A stretch of DNA of 64,000 bases from Priestia endophytica DSM 13796 (GCF_900115845.1 NZ_FOXX01000003.1:324124-388123); one strand, 5' to 3'. Counted from the first letter of the stretch, positions 8,877 to 18,214 are shown. Numbers and translations: made by a program. The notes: generated by a model not told the origin, from the letters alone.

Positions 8877-10439
8877 TTAAAGAGTCACACTCGTTGTTTT
8901 AGCTTGTAGGTGAAGAATTAAATAATCAGGGCCGCCAGCTTTTGAATCTGTACCAGACATATTGAAACCGCCAAATGGATGGTAACCAACAATCGCTCCT
9001 GTACAACCTCTGTTAAAGTAAAGGTTCCCAACGTGGAATTCCTCTTTCGCACGTTCAATATGGCTTTCTGTATTTGATAAAAGAGCTCCTGTTAAACCAT
9101 AATCTGTATTATTTGCAATCTCCATCATGTGATCAAAGTCACGCGCTTTTGAGAAAGCAACAACAGGGCCAAAGATTTCTTCTTGCATAAGACGCGCTTT
9201 TTCATCTACGTCTGCGAAAATTGTTGGTTCAATAAAGTAGCCTTCTGAATCGTCTCCTTTACCACCAATCATTAATCTTCCTTCTTCTTTTCCAATTTCA
9301 ATATATTTTGAAATCTTATCAAATGAAGCTTGATCAATAACAGGACCCATATACGTATTTACGTCTTCTGGATTTCCTAGTGTTAATGTTTTTGTTAACT
9401 CAACTGCTTTTTCTAATACTTCGTCATACACATCTTGGTGTACAACTGCACGAGATCCTGCTGAACACTTTTGTCCAGAGAAGCCAAACGCAGAGTAAAC
9501 AATAGAAGAAGCTGCTAAATCTAGGTCTGCATCACGGTCAACAACAACAGTATCTTTTCCGCCCATTTCAGCAATAACACGTTTTAGCCAAATTTGACCA
9601 GGATGTACTTTTGCAGCACGCTCATAAATACGGCAACCAACTTCACGAGATCCTGTAAAAGATACGAAGCGAGTTTTTGGATGATCTACAAGATAATCAC
9701 CTAGCTCTGCGCCGCTTCCAGGAATGTAGTTTAGAACACCATCCGGAAGACCTGCTTCTTTCATTACTTCAATGAACTTCGCCGCAATAACAGGAGTGTT
9801 GTTTGCAGGTTTAAGAAGCACTGTGTTACCAGTTACAACCGCAGCAGCTGCTGTTCCAGCCATAATTGCAAATGGGAAGTTGAATGGAGAAATAACGATT
9901 CCAACTCCTAATGGTACATAGCCAAATGAGTTTTTCTCTCCTTCACGGCTTTCAACAGGAACACCATCTTTTAGTTTCAGCATTTGACGAGCGTAAAACT
10001 CTAGGAAATCAATTGCCTCAGCTGTATCAGCGTCAGCTTCTTTCCATGGTTTACCTGCTTCTTTTACTAAATAAGCTGAGAATTCATGCTTGCGGTTACG
10101 AATGATAGAAGCGGCTTTAAATAGTACTTCTGCACGTTCTGTAGGATCAACTTTTTTCCATGTTTTAAAAGTTTCTAATGCTACTTCCATTGCTTTTTCC
10201 GCTAGCTTTTGATCCGCTTTTGAAACACGACCAATAACTTCCCTCTTGTTTGCTGGATTCACAGAAATGATTTTGTCTTCTGTTTCAATTTCTTCCTTAC
10301 CAATAACAAGTGGATAATCTTTTCCAAGAGATGATTGAACAAGCTTTAAAGCTTCTTGAAACTGTGTCTTATTTTCCTCTACCGTAAAATCTGTAAATGG
10401 CTCATGTTTGTACGCTTTGATTTCTGTATTTGTTGTCAT
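8877..10439 (-). CDS. L-glutamate gamma-semialdehyde (P5C) dehydrogenase
   Basis: A 520-residue aldehyde dehydrogenase of the RocA/PutC type that oxidises pyrroline-5-carboxylate/glutamate semialdehyde to glutamate with NAD. The active-site Cys is in [12 protein letters not shown], the general-base Glu is in [20 protein letters not shown] binds cofactor, and the C-terminal [19 protein letters not shown] tail is typical of this group. The start is the ATG at 10439 after AAAGGAGAGAATAAA. It sits upstream of proline dehydrogenase and divergent from an amino-acid permease, with 600 bp of regulatory DNA between them. Confidence 0.95.
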   Translation of the reverse strand: MTTNTEIKAYKHEPFTDFTVEENKTQFQEALKLVQSSLGKDYPLVIGKEEIETEDKIISVNPANKREVIGRVSKADQKLAEKAMEVALETFKTWKKVDPTERAEVLFKAASIIRNRKHEFSAYLVKEAGKPWKEADADTAEAIDFLEFYARQMLKLKDGVPVESREGEKNSFGYVPLGVGIVISPFNFPFAIMAGTAAAAVVTGNTVLLKPANNTPVIAAKFIEVMKEAGLPDGVLNYIPGSGAELGDYLVDHPKTRFVSFTGSREVGCRIYERAAKVHPGQIWLKRVIAEMGGKDTVVVDRDADLDLAASSIVYSAFGFSGQKCSAGSRAVVHQDVYDEVLEKAVELTKTLTLGNPEDVNTYMGPVIDQASFDKISKYIEIGKEEGRLMIGGKGDDSEGYFIEPTIFADVDEKARLMQEEIFGPVVAFSKARDFDHMMEIANNTDYGLTGALLSNTESHIERAKEEFHVGNLYFNRGCTGAIVGYHPFGGFNMSGTDSKAGGPDYLILHLQAKTTSVTL

Positions 10440-10634
10440 TTTATTCTCTCCTTTTAAACAGTCAATTTTGTAAAACCACTTTCATAACAAATTACGTGTA
10501 AAGCCATCTCTTTAAAAACATCTTTTGGAGTATATCTCCACCTCAGTTATCTGACTTTTTATAATTTATTAAATTTTCTATGCTTTATTATAAACACATT
10601 CGTTTTCGTTTGTATACACTTTTTTTAACAAAAA

Positions 10635-10658
10635 TGTTCAAATTTTTGTTTTTGAACA
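10635..10658. promoter_or_regulatory. Dyad TGTTCAAA-N8-TTTGAACA in the divergent put region
   Basis: Perfect 8-bp half-sites separated by 8 bases in the 600-bp region between the P5C dehydrogenase and permease genes. Related AACA/TGTT repeats flank it. It lies upstream of a minus-strand TATAAT at 10587-10592 that lacks a good -35, as expected of an activated promoter. It is a candidate site for the local regulator. The region otherwise shows no gene. Confidence 0.4.
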
Positions 10659-10996
10659 AAAGTGTTTAAAAAAATACACAACCTCTTCTCCCTTTTTCTA
10701 ACATTCTTTTCTATAGAAAAAAGTAACTCAAAGAGAAAAATTGCCTTTTAAATCTAAAAATGTAAAATTTCATGTTAGAAAGTCGAACAATGTATTATAC
10801 TTTCTCTTATTTCTTATATATACTTAAGATCATCTACAAGTGAAACTGTATAAAAAATACTTTAATTTACTAAAAACAGTAGACAATGTTGTATAATTTA
10901 AATTATCATACAATTAAGAAATTTTTATGAACACTATTTTTATTTATCTTTTTAGTAAAGGAGGAATATAGCTCGTTTCCTAACAAATCTACGATT

Positions 10997-11012
10997 TTGA
11001 AAGCGTTTTCTA
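10997..11012 (+). promoter_or_regulatory. CcpA cre site
   Basis: TTGAAAGCGTTTTCTA matches the cre consensus WTGNAANCGNWNNCWW at every defined position. It is 31 bp upstream of the permease start, inside the presumed transcript leader, where CcpA would act as a roadblock. Carbon catabolite repression of the permease is inferred. Confidence 0.85.
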
Positions 11013-11042
11013 TTTTCGATGTCGCAAAGGAGGAACTACATA

Positions 11043-12434
11043 ATGAATATGGAACAACCGCAACTAAAGAAAGAATTAAAAATTCGTCATATTACAATGA
11101 TCTCCTTAGGAGGAATAATCGGCGCTGGGCTTTTTATAGGAAGTGGAACCCTTATCGGTCAAACAGGACCAGGCTCTATCTTCTCTTACGCTTTTGCAGG
11201 TTTATTCGTTATTCTCATTATGAGAATGCTTGGTGAAATGTCTACAGCTAACCCGTCCAGCGGTTCTTTTGCTACTTATGCAAGACAAGCTCTAGGTCCT
11301 TGGGCAGGATATACGATTGGCTGGCTTTATTGGTTTTTCTGGGTAATCGTTATTGCTGTTGAAGCCATTGCAGGATCAAATATTATTCAATATTGGTTTC
11401 CAGGCATTCCTTCTTGGGCTATGAGTCTCATTCTTACTTTCTTATTAACCCTTACAAACGTGTACTCCGTTAAGTCATTTGGAGAATTTGAGTACTGGTT
11501 TTCTCTTATAAAAGTAGTTAGTCTTGCTTTATTTTTAATTCTTGGAGGAGCAATTATTTTAGGCCTTATCCCAGGCGTTGAATCACCAGGAACAACTAAC
11601 CTAGTTGAACATGGCGGCTTTCTTCCAAATGGCATAAGCTCCGTACTTTTAGGTGTGGCACTTGTTATGTTTTCATTCATGGGAACTGAAATTGTGGCAA
11701 CAGCAGCTGGAGAATCAGCAGATCCTGAAAAAGCAATTACAATTGCTACAAGAACAGTTATTTATCGTATTCTTATTTTTTACCTTGGATCAATGATGAT
11801 TCTTGTTACGCTTCTTCCTTGGGACTCTCCAACTCTTCTGAAGAGCCCTTTCGTTTCCATTTTAGAAATGGTAAACGTTCCAGGAGCAGCCCAAATTATG
11901 AACTTTATCGTATTAACAGCTGTCCTTTCTTGCTTGAACTCAGGTCTCTACACAAGCTCACGGATGCTGTTTTCAATGGCTCAAAAAGGAGATGCTCCTC
12001 GCATGTTCTTAAAAGTAAACAAAAAAGGAATCCCTTTTAATGCCATTATAGGTTGTACAATTGTTTCCTATATTAGCGTTGGTTTTAACTATCTTTCACC
12101 AGATAAAATCTTCTTGTTCTTAGTGAATGCTTCTGGCGGAGTTGCGCTACTTGTTTATCTCGTTATTGCCTTTTCACAATTAAGACTGCGCCATAGGTAT
12201 GAGAAGACAAATCCCGAAGCGCTTAAAATTAAAATGTGGTTTTTCCCTTACTTAACGTATATTACAATCGCTGCAATGGCTAGTATTTTCTTTGCAATGG
12301 CATTCATTGATTCGCTTCGCTCACAGTTTTATCTCACAACATTGATTGCTTTATGTGTTGTAGCCTCTTATTTCTTAATTAAAAAGAAAAATGTAACAAG
12401 CGTTGCAACGACTACAAAAGAAGAAATTTCATAA
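11043..12434 (+). CDS. Amino-acid permease, APC superfamily (GabP/RocE-like)
   Basis: A 463-residue APC-superfamily permease with 12 predicted membrane segments. The substrate-binding TM1 signature ISLGGIIGAGLFIGSG is clear, as are the GEMSTANPSSGSFATYA loop and the conserved YTIGWLYWFFW segment. The ATG at 11043 follows AAAGGAGG with good spacing, so I prefer it over an upstream in-frame codon. It is divergent from the proline catabolic genes and has a cre site in its leader. Uptake of proline, GABA or a related amino acid is likely; the exact substrate cannot be read from sequence. Confidence 0.85.
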   Translation: MNMEQPQLKKELKIRHITMISLGGIIGAGLFIGSGTLIGQTGPGSIFSYAFAGLFVILIMRMLGEMSTANPSSGSFATYARQALGPWAGYTIGWLYWFFWVIVIAVEAIAGSNIIQYWFPGIPSWAMSLILTFLLTLTNVYSVKSFGEFEYWFSLIKVVSLALFLILGGAIILGLIPGVESPGTTNLVEHGGFLPNGISSVLLGVALVMFSFMGTEIVATAAGESADPEKAITIATRTVIYRILIFYLGSMMILVTLLPWDSPTLLKSPFVSILEMVNVPGAAQIMNFIVLTAVLSCLNSGLYTSSRMLFSMAQKGDAPRMFLKVNKKGIPFNAIIGCTIVSYISVGFNYLSPDKIFLFLVNASGGVALLVYLVIAFSQLRLRHRYEKTNPEALKIKMWFFPYLTYITIAAMASIFFAMAFIDSLRSQFYLTTLIALCVVASYFLIKKKNVTSVATTTKEEIS

Positions 12435-12474
12435 TGAAAAAGCTCCTTACTTTCATGTAAGGGGCTTTTTCATT
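12433..12474 (+). terminator. Intrinsic terminator of the permease gene
   Basis: An 18-bp stem (AATGAAAAAGCTCCTTAC at 12433-12450 with its partner at 12457-12474, one G-T pair), starting at the stop codon. Confidence 0.85.
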
Positions 12475-12543
12475 ATCTCTTCATTATTTTCTCTCACGAT
12501 GAGACATTCTTTCTAAGTTTTATTTATTACGCAAAACTTAGAC

Positions 12544-13023
12544 TCAGTCTGGATTACAGGCAATCTTTCCATAGCGAAGTGCATCATAGATCGCTCGACC
12601 ATCGCTTGACGTTGTTTCTGAAAACTTAATAGGCAAAAGAGACAATGCTATATAGTAGACAGAAAAATAAACAAACTGATAAGAGAATAGAGAAGGCTCC
12701 ACTGCACTGTATACTACTAACCCATTCATAATCAAAATAGAAGCTAGGTTAGCAATTATTCCTCCTGCATATACAAAAGCATGGGTAAATCGATTATCAA
12801 TCTTTAATCCTTCATAAACACAAAAGGAATCTAAAAAATAGACAGACTTAATTTTAAATTTCCCCTTCTTAAAAATCGTTTTACCACGACCAATTGTAAA
12901 ATCTACTCTTCCCCCAAAAAGAATAGCAACGATTAAATGTCCTAGTTGATGAGTTATGGCGACAAGTGGAAGGACAATTAAAAAGGAAAAGAAAAACTTC
13001 GGTAAATCTTCAAACCCAAACAT
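12544..13023 (-). CDS. M50-like membrane protein with HQLGH in place of HExxH
   Basis: A 159-residue membrane protein with the layout of site-2 protease-type (M50) peptidases. The first motif reads H25-Q-L-G-H29 within ITHQLGHLIVAILFGG, and the second (LLPIKF...SSDG, Asp141) corresponds to the family's LLP...DG zinc-ligand motif. The catalytic Glu of HExxH is Gln, so peptidase activity is unlikely unless the residue is compensated. The ATG at 13023 after GGAGGGA is chosen over a longer reading frame. No partner gene is obvious. It may be a non-catalytic homolog that binds substrates or metal. Confidence 0.6.
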   Translation of the reverse strand: MFGFEDLPKFFFSFLIVLPLVAITHQLGHLIVAILFGGRVDFTIGRGKTIFKKGKFKIKSVYFLDSFCVYEGLKIDNRFTHAFVYAGGIIANLASILIMNGLVVYSAVEPSLFSYQFVYFSVYYIALSLLPIKFSETTSSDGRAIYDALRYGKIACNPD

Positions 13024-13134
13024 GATGGTCCCTCCTGTTAATTTAATGGACGGAAGCTTATAAAAAGTTTCCTTTTCTCTCCTACATTCCACCTTTTTTT
13101 TGTTCAAAACCTTTTTTTAAATAGAAAAGAAAAA

Positions 13135-13158
13135 AAAGAACACAAAGATGTGTTCTTT
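13135..13158 (-). terminator. Intrinsic terminator of the following minus-strand gene
   Basis: Stem AAAGAACAC/GTGTTCTTT around a 6-nt loop. On the minus strand it is followed by a run of eight T (with the stem end). Confidence 0.8.
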
Positions 13159-13165
13159 ACATACG

Positions 13166-13564
13166 CTATGCTATATTTTTAGCCTTGCTCCGTAAGTCAG
13201 CAGCAAGTGTTTCTAGTTTTTGAATAAGAGTTGAGCCTGTTTCATTTGCCTTTTGAGACTTTATCGTAAGCTGAGCCTGATGCTCTATGTAAACGTCTTT
13301 TTGATGTCCAAGCCAAGAGCTCGCATGTACACCACAAGCATTTACGTTTTCTTGAGCACCTTCATTGAAGTGGTTAACAGCTCTTCTTACCGTGTTTGCA
13401 TAGCTTTCAAGGACAAGAGCTTGTGCTAAATATTTTGCTTTTAGAAATTCTCGCTCAATTGCCTCTCCTACTGTATCACTCACATGGTGTAGCGCATCCC
13501 CTACTTTATGTGCAGCATCGCTAACCTCATGTGTAAGATGCTCTAATCCTTGCTGTCTTGCCAT
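13166..13564 (-). CDS. Hypothetical helical protein
   Basis: A 132-residue soluble protein I do not recognise. It begins MARQQGLEHLTHEVSDAAHK and is almost entirely predicted amphipathic helix with regular Ala/Val/Leu spacing (KVGDALHHVSDTVGEAIERE), one Cys near residue 77, and no signal peptide or membrane segment. GGAAGGATAAGAT precedes the ATG, and a strong terminator follows the stop, so the gene is likely real and monocistronic. The composition recalls stress or phasin-like helical proteins, but I cannot assign a family. Confidence 0.55.
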   Translation of the reverse strand: MARQQGLEHLTHEVSDAAHKVGDALHHVSDTVGEAIEREFLKAKYLAQALVLESYANTVRRAVNHFNEGAQENVNACGVHASSWLGHQKDVYIEHQAQLTIKSQKANETGSTLIQKLETLAADLRSKAKNIA

Positions 13565-13702
13565 ATCTTATCCTTCCTTCCATACCACTCTATCTTTCCA
13601 TTATAAAGGGATAAAGTAAGATATTGGATGGTAAAAAAGACTCTTTTTCCTCTTCACCTCTATCTAAAGACCTATATCTCTATTAAAAATGCATTTTCAC
13701 AT

Positions 13703-13740
13703 AAGAATAAGCTCTTCTCTGAAGAGAAGAGCTTATTCTT
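13703..13740 (-). terminator. Hairpin overlapping the csbD-like stop codon
   Basis: Perfect 17-bp stem (13703-13719 with 13724-13740) and a TGAA loop. The arm overlaps the TAA stop of the CsbD gene. The T-tract is interrupted. Confidence 0.7.
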
Positions 13741-13915
13741 AGCGGTCTTTTACTTTTCCAATTTCTTTTTGAACATCGCCTTTTAATTTATCTTTTTTAC
13801 CTTCATTCTGCATGCGACGATCATTCGTGGCGTTCCCGACTTGATCTTTTGTTTCTCCCTTTACTTTATTCACTGCACTTTTCACTTTTTCACTAAGTCC
13901 GTTGTTTTTACTCAT
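13739..13915 (-). CDS. CsbD-family stress protein
   Basis: A 58-residue CsbD-family protein (start MSKNNGLSEKVKSAVNKVKG) with the usual repeated K-V-K-G-E-x-K-D/D-K-L-K-G-D-V-Q-K pattern, highly charged and probably intrinsically disordered. In B. subtilis CsbD is a SigB-dependent general stress protein of unknown mechanism. AAAAGGAGAAGGTGATG lies upstream, and a good SigB-type promoter is found 40 bp before the start, so the regulation fits. It ends in a strong hairpin. Confidence 0.85.
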   Translation of the reverse strand: MSKNNGLSEKVKSAVNKVKGETKDQVGNATNDRRMQNEGKKDKLKGDVQKEIGKVKDR

Positions 13916-13953
13916 TTACATCACCTTCTCCTTTTTAAATTGTTATTTTTTCT

Positions 13954-13978
13954 TTTCCCTCTCTTAAAAAAATCAAAC
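13954..13978 (-). promoter_or_regulatory. SigB-type promoter for csbD-like gene
   Basis: On the minus strand GTTTGA, 13 nt, GGGAAA compares with the SigB consensus GTTTAA-N12-15-GGGWAW. It is 39 bp upstream of the start codon. Confidence 0.65.
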
Positions 13979-14038
13979 ATATTATAAATTCTGATTGAAA
14001 AGAGCTTTATGATAGACTAGCTCTAAGGAGGAATGAAT

Positions 14039-14983
14039 ATGAAAACAATGCTTATCGTACACGATGTCGTAGAATACCGTTCCGCAATTGAAGAAGTTGC
14101 TGAAGGATTTAATGTAATTATTGAAAAAGACCAAAGCAAATGGAAAAACTACGTGGAAGAAGCAGAAGTTATGCTCGGTTGGAGAAAAGAGATGAATGTT
14201 GAAGAATTTAAGAATCTTCGCTTTTTACAAAGCTGGAGCGCTGGTGTTGATACACTTCCACTTACAGAACTTAAAGAAAAGAAGGTTTTTCTTTCTACAG
14301 CAAGTGGCGTTCACGCTTATCCTATTTCAGAAACTATTTTTGGACTTCTTTTATCTTTAACAAGAAAAATTCATACATATGTAAGAAATCAACTCGAGAA
14401 AAAGTGGCATAATAGCGGATTGAGCCTAGAACTTCATGAGAAAACAATTGGGATCATTGGAATGGGCGCCATTGGTAAAGAAACGGCTAAAATTGCGAAA
14501 GCTTTTAATATGAAAACGCTAGGTCTTCGCCACTCAGGTAAAGAAGAAAAGTATGTTGATGAAATGTATACAACAAAAGATCTCCCTTCTTTCTTGCCTC
14601 ACTGTGATTATGTTGTGATTACACTTCCTCTCACTGAAGATACACACGGAATGTTCGGTGAAGAGCAGTTTAAACAAATGAAAAACTCAGCATTTCTTGT
14701 GAATATTGGCAGAGGTGAGCTTGTTCGTGAAAGAGAACTTATTCACGCTTTACAAAACGCGGAAATTGCAGGAGCTGGGCTTGACGTTTTTGAACAAGAA
14801 CCACTTGAAGAAAACAGCCCGCTTTGGGAACTCCCAAACGTGATTGTGACTCCACATACTTCTGGCGCTACTGAATATTATGCGAAGAGAGTTGTAGAAG
14901 ATATTTTTCTTCCAAATGTAAAAGACTATCTCAGTGGAAAAACACCTTCTATTAATACAGTGGACTATGAAAAAGGCTACTAA
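14039..14983 (+). CDS. D-2-hydroxyacid dehydrogenase family protein
   Basis: A 314-residue NAD(P)-dependent D-2-hydroxyacid dehydrogenase. The Rossmann motif GMGAIGKE, the catalytic Arg in NIGRGELV, the Glu in DVFEQEPLEE and the His in VTPHTSG are all present, so it should be active on a 2-keto/2-hydroxy acid that cannot be named. Two ATG codons follow the GGAGG; the first is one base from it, so I use the second at 14039. It stands alone and ends at a long hairpin. Confidence 0.85.
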   Translation: MKTMLIVHDVVEYRSAIEEVAEGFNVIIEKDQSKWKNYVEEAEVMLGWRKEMNVEEFKNLRFLQSWSAGVDTLPLTELKEKKVFLSTASGVHAYPISETIFGLLLSLTRKIHTYVRNQLEKKWHNSGLSLELHEKTIGIIGMGAIGKETAKIAKAFNMKTLGLRHSGKEEKYVDEMYTTKDLPSFLPHCDYVVITLPLTEDTHGMFGEEQFKQMKNSAFLVNIGRGELVRERELIHALQNAEIAGAGLDVFEQEPLEENSPLWELPNVIVTPHTSGATEYYAKRVVEDIFLPNVKDYLSGKTPSINTVDYEKGY

Positions 14984-15000
14984 TTCCGCAAAGAGACACT

Positions 15001-15060
15001 GTATTCCATCAAAAGCCTTTCTAAGCTTTTAATGGAATACTGCTCTAATAGGGAGCTTTT
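15001..15060 (+). terminator. Double hairpin after the dehydrogenase gene
   Basis: A 16-bp stem with one mismatch (15001-15016 with 15025-15040) is followed by a short stem GCTCT/GGAGC and TTTTTT at 15056-15061. The T-tract belongs to the convergent gene's end. Confidence 0.65.
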
Positions 15061-15269
15061 TTAAATTTTTCTCCATTATCCTTATTTTCTTCCCTGTTAT
15101 TTTCTTCTTCATGAAATTCAACAGTATTTTGTCCTGTAATATAATCAAATGGCGTATAGTGGCTTTTAGAAACCATACGTTTTAAAATAAAAAATTTGTA
15201 GCACGCAACCAAAACTATCAAAATAAAAACCATTGTAAAAGTAAGAAACATAAGAGATAAAAAAAGCAA
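15045..15269 (-). CDS. DUF3951-like small membrane protein
   Basis: A 74-residue protein with one N-terminal membrane helix (about 1-28) and a charged cytoplasmic tail. The segment SKSHYTPFDYITGQNTVEFHEEE resembles the DUF3951 family of Bacilli. A TTG start at 15269 is preferred because GGAGGGG lies 7 nt upstream; the in-frame ATG at 15251 is too far away. The function is unknown. Confidence 0.65.
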   Translation of the reverse strand: MLFLSLMFLTFTMVFILIVLVACYKFFILKRMVSKSHYTPFDYITGQNTVEFHEEENNREENKDNGEKFKKAPY

Positions 15270-15485
15270 CGAGCTTCCCCTCCTCTATTTTTATACGTTT
15301 TCTTCACTTTGTTGGTTTCAATAAAATCGACTAAATGAAAATTATGGATGAACAAAGAAAGCAAGAGAAAGACTAGAAAGATCCATTCATTTTTGTATAC
15401 GTTTTCTTTCTCCTCTATTCATCTTCTTTTTTATGTGCTATAGTTTTTATAATTACATTATTAGTAGTAGAGAAGGGATTAAATC

Positions 15486-16421
15486 ATGAATGGAACATAC
15501 TCTCCATACATAACGTTCACGGAAAAGGAATGGTCTAAGCTTCGCTCTGTTACACCTTTTCCATTAACAAAAGAAGAAGTCGAAAACTTCCGAGGCATTA
15601 ATGATAAACTGTCCGTCCGTGAAGTATCAAACATTTACTTACCGCTTTCTCGTCTTTTAAATCTTTATGTAAAAGCTTCTCAAATGCTTTTCAAAGGTAC
15701 ACACGACTTTCTTGGTAAACAAGGCAGTAAAGTACCTTACATTATCGGAATTGCCGGAAGTGTCGGCGTTGGGAAAAGCACAACAGCACGCGTTATTCAG
15801 GCGCTTTTGTCTCGCTGGCCTGAACATCCGCGCGTTGATCTTGTAACAACAGATGGCTTTTTATATCCTAAACATGTGTTAGAAGAAAAAGGACTCATGC
15901 ACCGCAAAGGTTTTCCTGAAAGCTATGATACAAAATATTTAATTGATTTTTTAACAGCTGTAAAATCTGGAGACCCACATGTTAATGCGCCTCTTTATTC
16001 ACATGTGCTATACGATAGAGTTCCAGATGAATATACTCATATTTCACAGCCTGACATTTTAATTTTGGAAGGCATTAACGTTCTCCAACAAATGCAAAAT
16101 TTTGAGACTCCTCAGCTCTCCGTGTCTGATTTCTTTGATTTCTCGATTTATGTAGATGCTGATGAGTCTGATATTTTCCGTTGGTATGTAGAACGTTTTA
16201 AAATCTTTTGTCAAACATCTTTTCAAAACCCAGATTCTTATTTCCATCGCTATGCAGGCCTTTCTGAAGAAGAAGCAACAAACATAGCGACAAATATTTG
16301 GAAAGATATTAACCAAAAGAACCTTCATGAGAACATTCTTCCAACCCGCTATAGGGCAGATCTTATCCTTCGTAAAGGACAAGATCATGGAGTAGAGAAA
16401 ATCCGCATGAAGCAACTATAA
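15486..16421 (+). CDS. coaA: Pantothenate kinase, type I
   Basis: A 311-residue prokaryotic type I pantothenate kinase, which phosphorylates pantothenate as the first step of coenzyme A synthesis. The P-loop GIAGSVGVGKSTTAR (about 90-104), VTTDGFLYP, MHRKGFPESYD, and the C-terminal RYRADLILRKGQDH motif are all conserved and the length is standard. It has its own AGAAGGGATT ribosome binding site and a strong terminator, so it is probably monocistronic. Confidence 0.95.
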   Translation: MNGTYSPYITFTEKEWSKLRSVTPFPLTKEEVENFRGINDKLSVREVSNIYLPLSRLLNLYVKASQMLFKGTHDFLGKQGSKVPYIIGIAGSVGVGKSTTARVIQALLSRWPEHPRVDLVTTDGFLYPKHVLEEKGLMHRKGFPESYDTKYLIDFLTAVKSGDPHVNAPLYSHVLYDRVPDEYTHISQPDILILEGINVLQQMQNFETPQLSVSDFFDFSIYVDADESDIFRWYVERFKIFCQTSFQNPDSYFHRYAGLSEEEATNIATNIWKDINQKNLHENILPTRYRADLILRKGQDHGVEKIRMKQL

Positions 16422-16452
16422 AAAAGAGAGCCACTACAAGTGGCTCTCTTTT
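16422..16452. terminator. Bidirectional terminator between coaA and MATE gene
   Basis: Perfect 14-bp stem AAAAGAGAGCCACT/AGTGGCTCTCTTTT around ACA, overlapping the stop of the MATE gene. Confidence 0.9.
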
Positions 16453-17795
16453 CACATTCTCTTCTTTTCAAAAAGTTCTTTTTCTTTCCATTTTCCATAT
16501 CTGTAATAGAAATAGACAACTATACTGCTAATTAAAAAGCTAATGCCCATTCCAAGACCAATTCCCATCTCTCCAAAAAAAGCAGATAAACCATATGTTA
16601 GTGGGTAGCGTAGCACCCAAAGGGAAACAACATTTAAAAGTAAAATTTGAATCATAGCTCCCGAAGCTCGGACAACTCCATTTAAAATAAAATTAATCCC
16701 AAGGAGCGGATAAAAAAAGGCAATAATTTGGAGGTACTCTCCTCCAAACTTAATAGCACTCTCGTCATTTGTAAAAAGACTAACAGCTTCATGAGCAAAG
16801 AAGAAAATGATAACAGAAACAACAAGCATAATGACCAAGTTGTATAAAACCCCATACCGCGCAATTTTATGCACTCGATCCCACTTCGAAACACCTATGT
16901 TTTGACCAGCCATACTGCTAACAGCTGTACCAAGAGCCATTGCTGGAAGCATTAGTAACGAATCCAGACGCTGTGCTGCCCCAAAACCAGCTACAGTATG
17001 CTCTCCAAAACTTGTCACAACGCTCATAATGGCCATTACCCCTGAAGAAATCACCATCATTTGCAGTCCTGCAGGAATACCAAGCTTTAAAATAAGCAGG
17101 ATTTCTTCCTTTTGAGGTAAACTCGGCTTTGTGAATGGAGCAAGCTTTTTCCTAATTATTAAAGCTAGTCCATACAGAAAAGCAAACGCTTGTGAAATAA
17201 GGGTTGCATATGCAGCTCCTTCTATTCCAAGATGAAACTGTATAATAAACAATGGTGCGAGCACTGTATTAAGAAGAACCGCAATACATACAAACTTTAA
17301 CGGTGTTCGGCTGTCTCCTAATGCTCGTAAAACAGTTGCGATAAAATTATAGCCGAACAAAAAGAGAATCCCAACGAAGTTAATCTTTAAGTATAACGTA
17401 GCTTCATCAACCATTGATGGCGGCGTTCCTAGCATCATTAAAATTGGACGAGCTAAGAAATAACCAACAACTCCAAGCACAAATGCTAAACATGTAAGCG
17501 TAACAACGAAGGCATTTAAATAGTTTTTTAAGCCTTCTTCATTTCCTTTCCCTTTTTGCTGAGATAAAATGGTTAATGAGGCATTGTTTACTCCAATGAC
17601 AAATGATAAAATCGTAAAAATCACGGTACCTGATACTGCAACAGCTCCAAGCGCCTGAGCCCCTAGTAAATTACCAACCCACAAACTATCAATAAACTGA
17701 TAAGACGTCTGAAGCAAGTTTGTTAGTAAAATGGGGGTTGAGAACCATAACATTTGCTTAAATATATTTCCCTCTGTAAAGTCATACCGTGCCAT
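16452..17795 (-). CDS. MATE family efflux transporter
   Basis: A 447-residue MATE (multidrug and toxin extrusion) exporter with 12 hydrophobic segments in two six-helix bundles. Typical elements are the start FKQMLWFSTPILLTNLLQTSYQ, DSLWVGNLLGAQALGAVAV, and the mirrored second half GAAQRLDSLLMLPAMALGTA. It probably exports cationic drugs by sodium or proton antiport; the substrate is unknown. GGGGGAGGAT precedes the ATG. Confidence 0.9.
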   Translation of the reverse strand: MARYDFTEGNIFKQMLWFSTPILLTNLLQTSYQFIDSLWVGNLLGAQALGAVAVSGTVIFTILSFVIGVNNASLTILSQQKGKGNEEGLKNYLNAFVVTLTCLAFVLGVVGYFLARPILMMLGTPPSMVDEATLYLKINFVGILFLFGYNFIATVLRALGDSRTPLKFVCIAVLLNTVLAPLFIIQFHLGIEGAAYATLISQAFAFLYGLALIIRKKLAPFTKPSLPQKEEILLILKLGIPAGLQMMVISSGVMAIMSVVTSFGEHTVAGFGAAQRLDSLLMLPAMALGTAVSSMAGQNIGVSKWDRVHKIARYGVLYNLVIMLVVSVIIFFFAHEAVSLFTNDESAIKFGGEYLQIIAFFYPLLGINFILNGVVRASGAMIQILLLNVVSLWVLRYPLTYGLSAFFGEMGIGLGMGISFLISSIVVYFYYRYGKWKEKELFEKKRM

Positions 17796-17903
17796 ATTTA
17801 TCCTCCCCCTTTTTATTGTCTTTCCCTATTATGCCAAAAAGAAGAAGGTAATTCATGCTATTTGACTTCACATTTTTTAATACATTTAAAAAGGAGCGTA
17901 AAG

Positions 17904-18214
17904 ATGATTCATTCATTAAAAGTTGGGCAAGCAAACGTGTTCGTCATTCAAGAAGAAAAAACAATTATCGTTGATACAGGGGCCCCTAAGAAAAATGTTT
18001 AAAAAACAGTAAAATGATTATAGGAGATCTTTTAGTGGGTGGACACATTGGCGGCCTTTTTCTTCCTCATAAACCGAGACACCATTACTTTGCTCATAAT
18101 ATGGATGCTGTTCGAAAAAGTGTTCAACGTTTGATTCATGAGAAACCAAGTAAAATCTATGTTGGCCACGGTGGTCCTCTAACTTTTCAAGACATTCAAA
18201 AGCAGAAATTTTAA
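17904..18214 (+). pseudogene. Remnant of an MBL-fold metallo-hydrolase
   Basis: AAAGGAGCGTAAAG precedes ATG at 17904. The first 32 codons (MIHSLKVGQANVFVIQEEKT, then IIVDTGAP) are the N-terminal strands of a metallo-beta-lactamase fold. The frame ends at 18000-18002. From about 18014 another frame encodes the C-terminal third (GDLLVGGHIGGLFLPH ... IYVGHGGPLT), with the last metal His. The HxHxDH metal motif and the middle of the fold are missing, so an internal out-of-frame deletion has destroyed the gene. Confidence 0.8.

Noticed and set aside
10440-10640. Sigma-54 (-24/-12) promoter upstream of P5C dehydrogenase
   Set aside because: I looked for TGGCAC-N5-TTGCA on the minus strand and found no acceptable match.
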